Positions 61,800 to 64,000 of a stretch of DNA of 64,000 bases are shown here, piece after piece. Each line of letters opens with the position of its first letter. The stretch's first letter is position 1. Position numbers and translations under genes: made by a program. Source of the stretch: Alteromonas gracilis (lineage in GTDB: Bacteria > Pseudomonadota > Gammaproteobacteria > Enterobacterales > Alteromonadaceae); NCBI RefSeq assembly GCF_002993325.1, contig NZ_PVNO01000025.1, forward strand, positions 372,001 through 436,000, in the 5' to 3' direction. The notes under the pieces are model-generated. The model saw nothing but the letters and a program-made list of their open reading frames with translations, had not been told where the DNA came from and ran no database searches.

Positions 61800-62390
61800 T
61801 TATCGAATAGACTCGACGACTTTGTCTGAATGTTGACGAAGCAACGAAGACAATTTAGAAGCAGACTGAGATTTCTTTAAGTTGATAACAAGTGCTACTT
61901 TACCATATCGCACAGCATGCCTAACGGTTTGAATTACCTCGTTTCTATCTGGTCTTAGACCCATTAGTCCTGCGATAAATAAGCCGATGAATAAGCCTGG
62001 GCTAATTAACGCAATATAGGTAAATAAAGGATTTTGCTTCGTGAGAGCAGGGCCGAATTGCGTGAGTAGAAACGCAGCAATTAGGCCCACCGCTAGCCCA
62101 ACAAAACCCAGCAGTAAGTGTGACGACCACATTCTTTTCCCAATTGATTCACTGTTGCGTTCCAGTTTTTCGCTCATGCGCGGATCTTTTGCCTCAACAA
62201 TTTCTATCTGAGCGCTTTCTATTGATGTTTGACCTTTAACCACATCAATCGCTTCCCTCGCTTTTTCTTTTGAAGGAAAAATAGCGGCAACCTGAAGCTC
62301 TTTATCAGAGACGATCTTGGCCCTTAAATTTTCGGTTCCGTTATCGTCATTCTTCTTTATATTCGTGTTCTTTGAGTTTTCGATAGTCAT
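61800..62390 (-). CDS. Hypothetical membrane protein with an N-terminal soluble domain
   Basis: A 196-residue protein that I cannot assign to a named family with confidence. Residues 1-60 are polar with KELQVAAIFPSKEKAREAIDVV, a ferredoxin-like strand-helix pattern also seen in small stress proteins. Two hydrophobic helices follow (LLLGFVGLAVGLIAAFLL and YIALISPGLFIGLFIAGLMGL) and then RPDRNEVIQTVRHAVRYGKVALVINLKKSQSASK, another beta-alpha segment. The symmetry suggests two small soluble domains flanking a membrane hairpin. No link to its neighbours is evident. Confidence 0.78.
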   Translation of the reverse strand: MTIENSKNTNIKKNDDNGTENLRAKIVSDKELQVAAIFPSKEKAREAIDVVKGQTSIESAQIEIVEAKDPRMSEKLERNSESIGKRMWSSHLLLGFVGLAVGLIAAFLLTQFGPALTKQNPLFTYIALISPGLFIGLFIAGLMGLRPDRNEVIQTVRHAVRYGKVALVINLKKSQSASKLSSLLRQHSDKVVESIR

Positions 62391-62620
62391 CTTAATTCCT
62401 CTCAGTCAGTTTTAGAGCTCACCAAACTTAAGTTAGTGACGCTCAACATCTTAACTTCTACATTCAATTTTGTGCCCGGTAATCCATTCAAGCACATGAA
62501 TTCATACGATTATTGAGGATAAGTATTCAAGTAGTATTCCGGGTGGTGTTTAAATATGCTTTCCATCAAGGTTAAAACCTAGAATGCTGAAGCTATCACT
62601 ATGAATTAACGAAGGTTTTC

Positions 62621-62794
62621 ATGAATATTACAAGGTTGTTAGACAAGCTTGAGGCATATCTTTTTAGTACATATTTCAATTTAGACTATTGTCATCAAGG
62701 GGGCGCGCACTATAAATATTGCGGTAGTGTGACAATCTTACACGGCGCTGAAAAAGGTTACACAGCCAAGAATCTTTGGATAACGGTGAAGTAA
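62621..62794 (+). CDS. Small open reading frame, 57 residues, hypothetical
   Basis: An ATG at 62621 with GAAGG just upstream opens a 57-residue frame (MNITRLLDKLEAYLFSTYFN) ending in KNLWITVK. The N-terminal 20 residues can form an amphipathic helix; the middle has C-H and Y-C residues (LDYCHQGGAHYKYCGSV). No family recognised. It lies in a 500-base gap upstream of topoisomerase IB, and its ribosome-binding site and spacing are good, but chance cannot be excluded. Confidence 0.45.
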   Translation: MNITRLLDKLEAYLFSTYFNLDYCHQGGAHYKYCGSVTILHGAEKGYTAKNLWITVK

Positions 62795-62898
62795 CCTGAC
62801 AACGCTAGGTGATCATTTCTTTCTTTTTAACTGTAATTTTATTCAGTCAGAAAAATAACACGCATGTTTGAAGGGTGTTGTAAATCTCAACAAAGAAT

Positions 62899-63963
62899 AT
62901 GGAGAATGCTTTGACAGCACGGACGAAGGGCTACTGCAATGTTTATTCGGATGATTGCCACTTATCCATCAAGCGAATTGCCTGTGGGAATAAACGTTTC
63001 TACTACCGTTACGCGAGTGGACGAAAAGTGTCGAGCGAACGGGTAATAAAGAGAATTAAAAAGCTCGTAATTCCACCTAACTGGCGAGATACCTTTATTA
63101 GTCGCGACAGTAAAGCCAGCGTGCAGGCGACAGGCTATGACGAGAAAGGACGAAAGCAATACATCTACCATGAGAAATGGCACGAGCAACAACAGGTAGA
63201 GAAATTTAAAAGGTTAGTTGCTTTTGGGAATGCTCTACCTAAGTTTCGCAAATATTGCCAAACTTTGGTTGAAAAACCCTCATGGACGCTAGAGAGAGCA
63301 TGTGCACTAGTGTGTTTGCTACTTGACTATACAGGAGCGAGAGTGGGAAATGCTCAGTACAGCAAAGAGAACAACACATACGGTTTAACCACACTGAGGC
63401 GAAAACACATTCAGGCCCAATGCGATGACAGTGTAGAGTTGGCTTATGTAGGGAAACATGGCAAACCGCGTACGTTAAAAGTGAACGATCCAGAACTGGC
63501 TTCACTTATTTGTGATTGCGCTCAACAGCAGGGTTACTGTTTGTTCCGCTACCAGGGGCCAAATAATCAATGGAGCGATGTATCCAGCGAAGATGTAAAT
63601 GCTTTTATTCATCGTGAATTGGGTGAGCAATTTAGTTGTAAAGACTTCAGAACCTGGGCATCCAGTCGCTTTGCGCTTACAGTTATGCCTGACGTTCACG
63701 AGCAGGTGGCAAATTCTCGAACTAAAAAATGGGAAAGTACTTTAAGTAAAACCGTTTCTGCAGAGCTTGGAAATACCCCCGCTGTTTGCAGAAAATATTA
63801 TATTCATCCGAAGCTATTTAGTGTGTATTCCGCCCCAGAATCCTTCAACAAACTTATCGAAAAGCTAAATGCGCTTAACAATGAAGATTGTGTGCAGCTT
63901 GATCACTTACTGCCTGTAGAAAAGCTTCTTTTGCATGTTATTTCTACTGATAACGTTCAGTAA
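62899..63963 (+). CDS. Type IB DNA topoisomerase (poxvirus-like, bacterial TopIB)
   Basis: A 354-residue eukaryotic-type topoisomerase. The active-site set fits the vaccinia-like bacterial enzymes: Arg in LDYTGARVGNAQYSKENNTYG, Lys in YVGKHGKPRTL, Arg in KDFRTWASSRFAL and the nucleophile Tyr in NTPAVCRKYYIHPKL. It relaxes supercoils by a 3'-phosphotyrosine intermediate. The first ATG (62899) is used; a TTG at 62911 with GGAG 6 bases upstream is an equally plausible start. Stands alone at the right edge. Such genes are scattered among bacteria and usually considered horizontally acquired. Confidence 0.93.
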   Translation: MENALTARTKGYCNVYSDDCHLSIKRIACGNKRFYYRYASGRKVSSERVIKRIKKLVIPPNWRDTFISRDSKASVQATGYDEKGRKQYIYHEKWHEQQQVEKFKRLVAFGNALPKFRKYCQTLVEKPSWTLERACALVCLLLDYTGARVGNAQYSKENNTYGLTTLRRKHIQAQCDDSVELAYVGKHGKPRTLKVNDPELASLICDCAQQQGYCLFRYQGPNNQWSDVSSEDVNAFIHRELGEQFSCKDFRTWASSRFALTVMPDVHEQVANSRTKKWESTLSKTVSAELGNTPAVCRKYYIHPKLFSVYSAPESFNKLIEKLNALNNEDCVQLDHLLPVEKLLLHVISTDNVQ

Positions 63964-64000
63964 TGGGTTTTAAGTGAAAATGTTTCAGTAAGAAGTAAAG

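Overview
The window is an ordinary, densely packed chromosomal segment of a gammaproteobacterium of the Alteromonadales. It is most like the marine genus Alteromonas or a close relative. This is judged from protein similarity and gene order: a monomeric NADP isocitrate dehydrogenase, gamma-type N-degron genes (cspD, clpS, clpA, infA, bpt, aat), and E. coli-like blocks carrying Alteromonas-style extra genes. Base composition is moderate (mid-40s % GC by eye). No phage, insertion sequence, CRISPR array or rRNA operon is visible. There is one tRNA, tRNA-Leu(GAG).

Layout. 1-4,900: the 5' part of a Tat-exported molybdopterin oxidoreductase with its 2Fe-2S subunit, a PGPGW membrane protein, a ribosomal-oxygenase (L16 arginine hydroxylase) plus GNAT pair, and a class III nucleotide cyclase. 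4,900-9,000: mnmA-hflD-purB operon and rluE. 9,500-11,860: icd. 12,300-18,350: cspD / clpS-clpA / infA / bpt-aat / trxB. 19,000-26,000: yfbV, sprT, sppA, DoxX, nitroreductase, DUF2797, ansA. 26,000-39,450: one long leftward cell-envelope, ribosome and lipoate block (leuS-lptE-holA-nadD-rsfS-rlmH-mrdA-rodA-rlpA-dacA-ybeD-lipB-lipA), as in E. coli but without cobC. 39,700-44,900: an SRPBCC protein, a Lon-like protease, and a two-gene RsbQ-like hydrolase / PAS-GGDEF unit. 44,900-52,700: SDR, yhbY, rlmE-ftsH-folP-glmM-tpiA-secG-tRNA-Leu. 52,800-64,000: accessory genes (EAL protein, Pmp3-type peptide, hemerythrin, gdhA, phosphatase-lipid-kinase fusion, SDRs, HAD phosphatase, type IB topoisomerase).

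How the genes work together. The N-degron pathway is nearly complete within 5 kb: Bpt and Aat add the destabilising residue, ClpS recognises it and ClpA unfolds the substrate. The mrdA/rodA/rlpA/dacA set builds the side wall. lptE, holA, nadD, rsfS and rlmH serve the outer membrane, replication, NAD and the ribosome. ftsH to secG is a housekeeping operon, usually followed by rimP-nusA-infB; here that link is broken after the tRNA.

The most interesting items are an RsbQ/D14-like hydrolase translationally coupled to a PAS-diguanylate cyclase, a class III cyclase lacking the transition-state arginine, a sprT gene whose only fitting start codon is AUC, an aat start codon placed immediately after the trxB terminator, a fusion of a dual-specificity phosphatase with a YegS-type lipid kinase, and several unexplained inverted or tandem repeats in regulatory regions. 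No clear new defence or mobile system was found.
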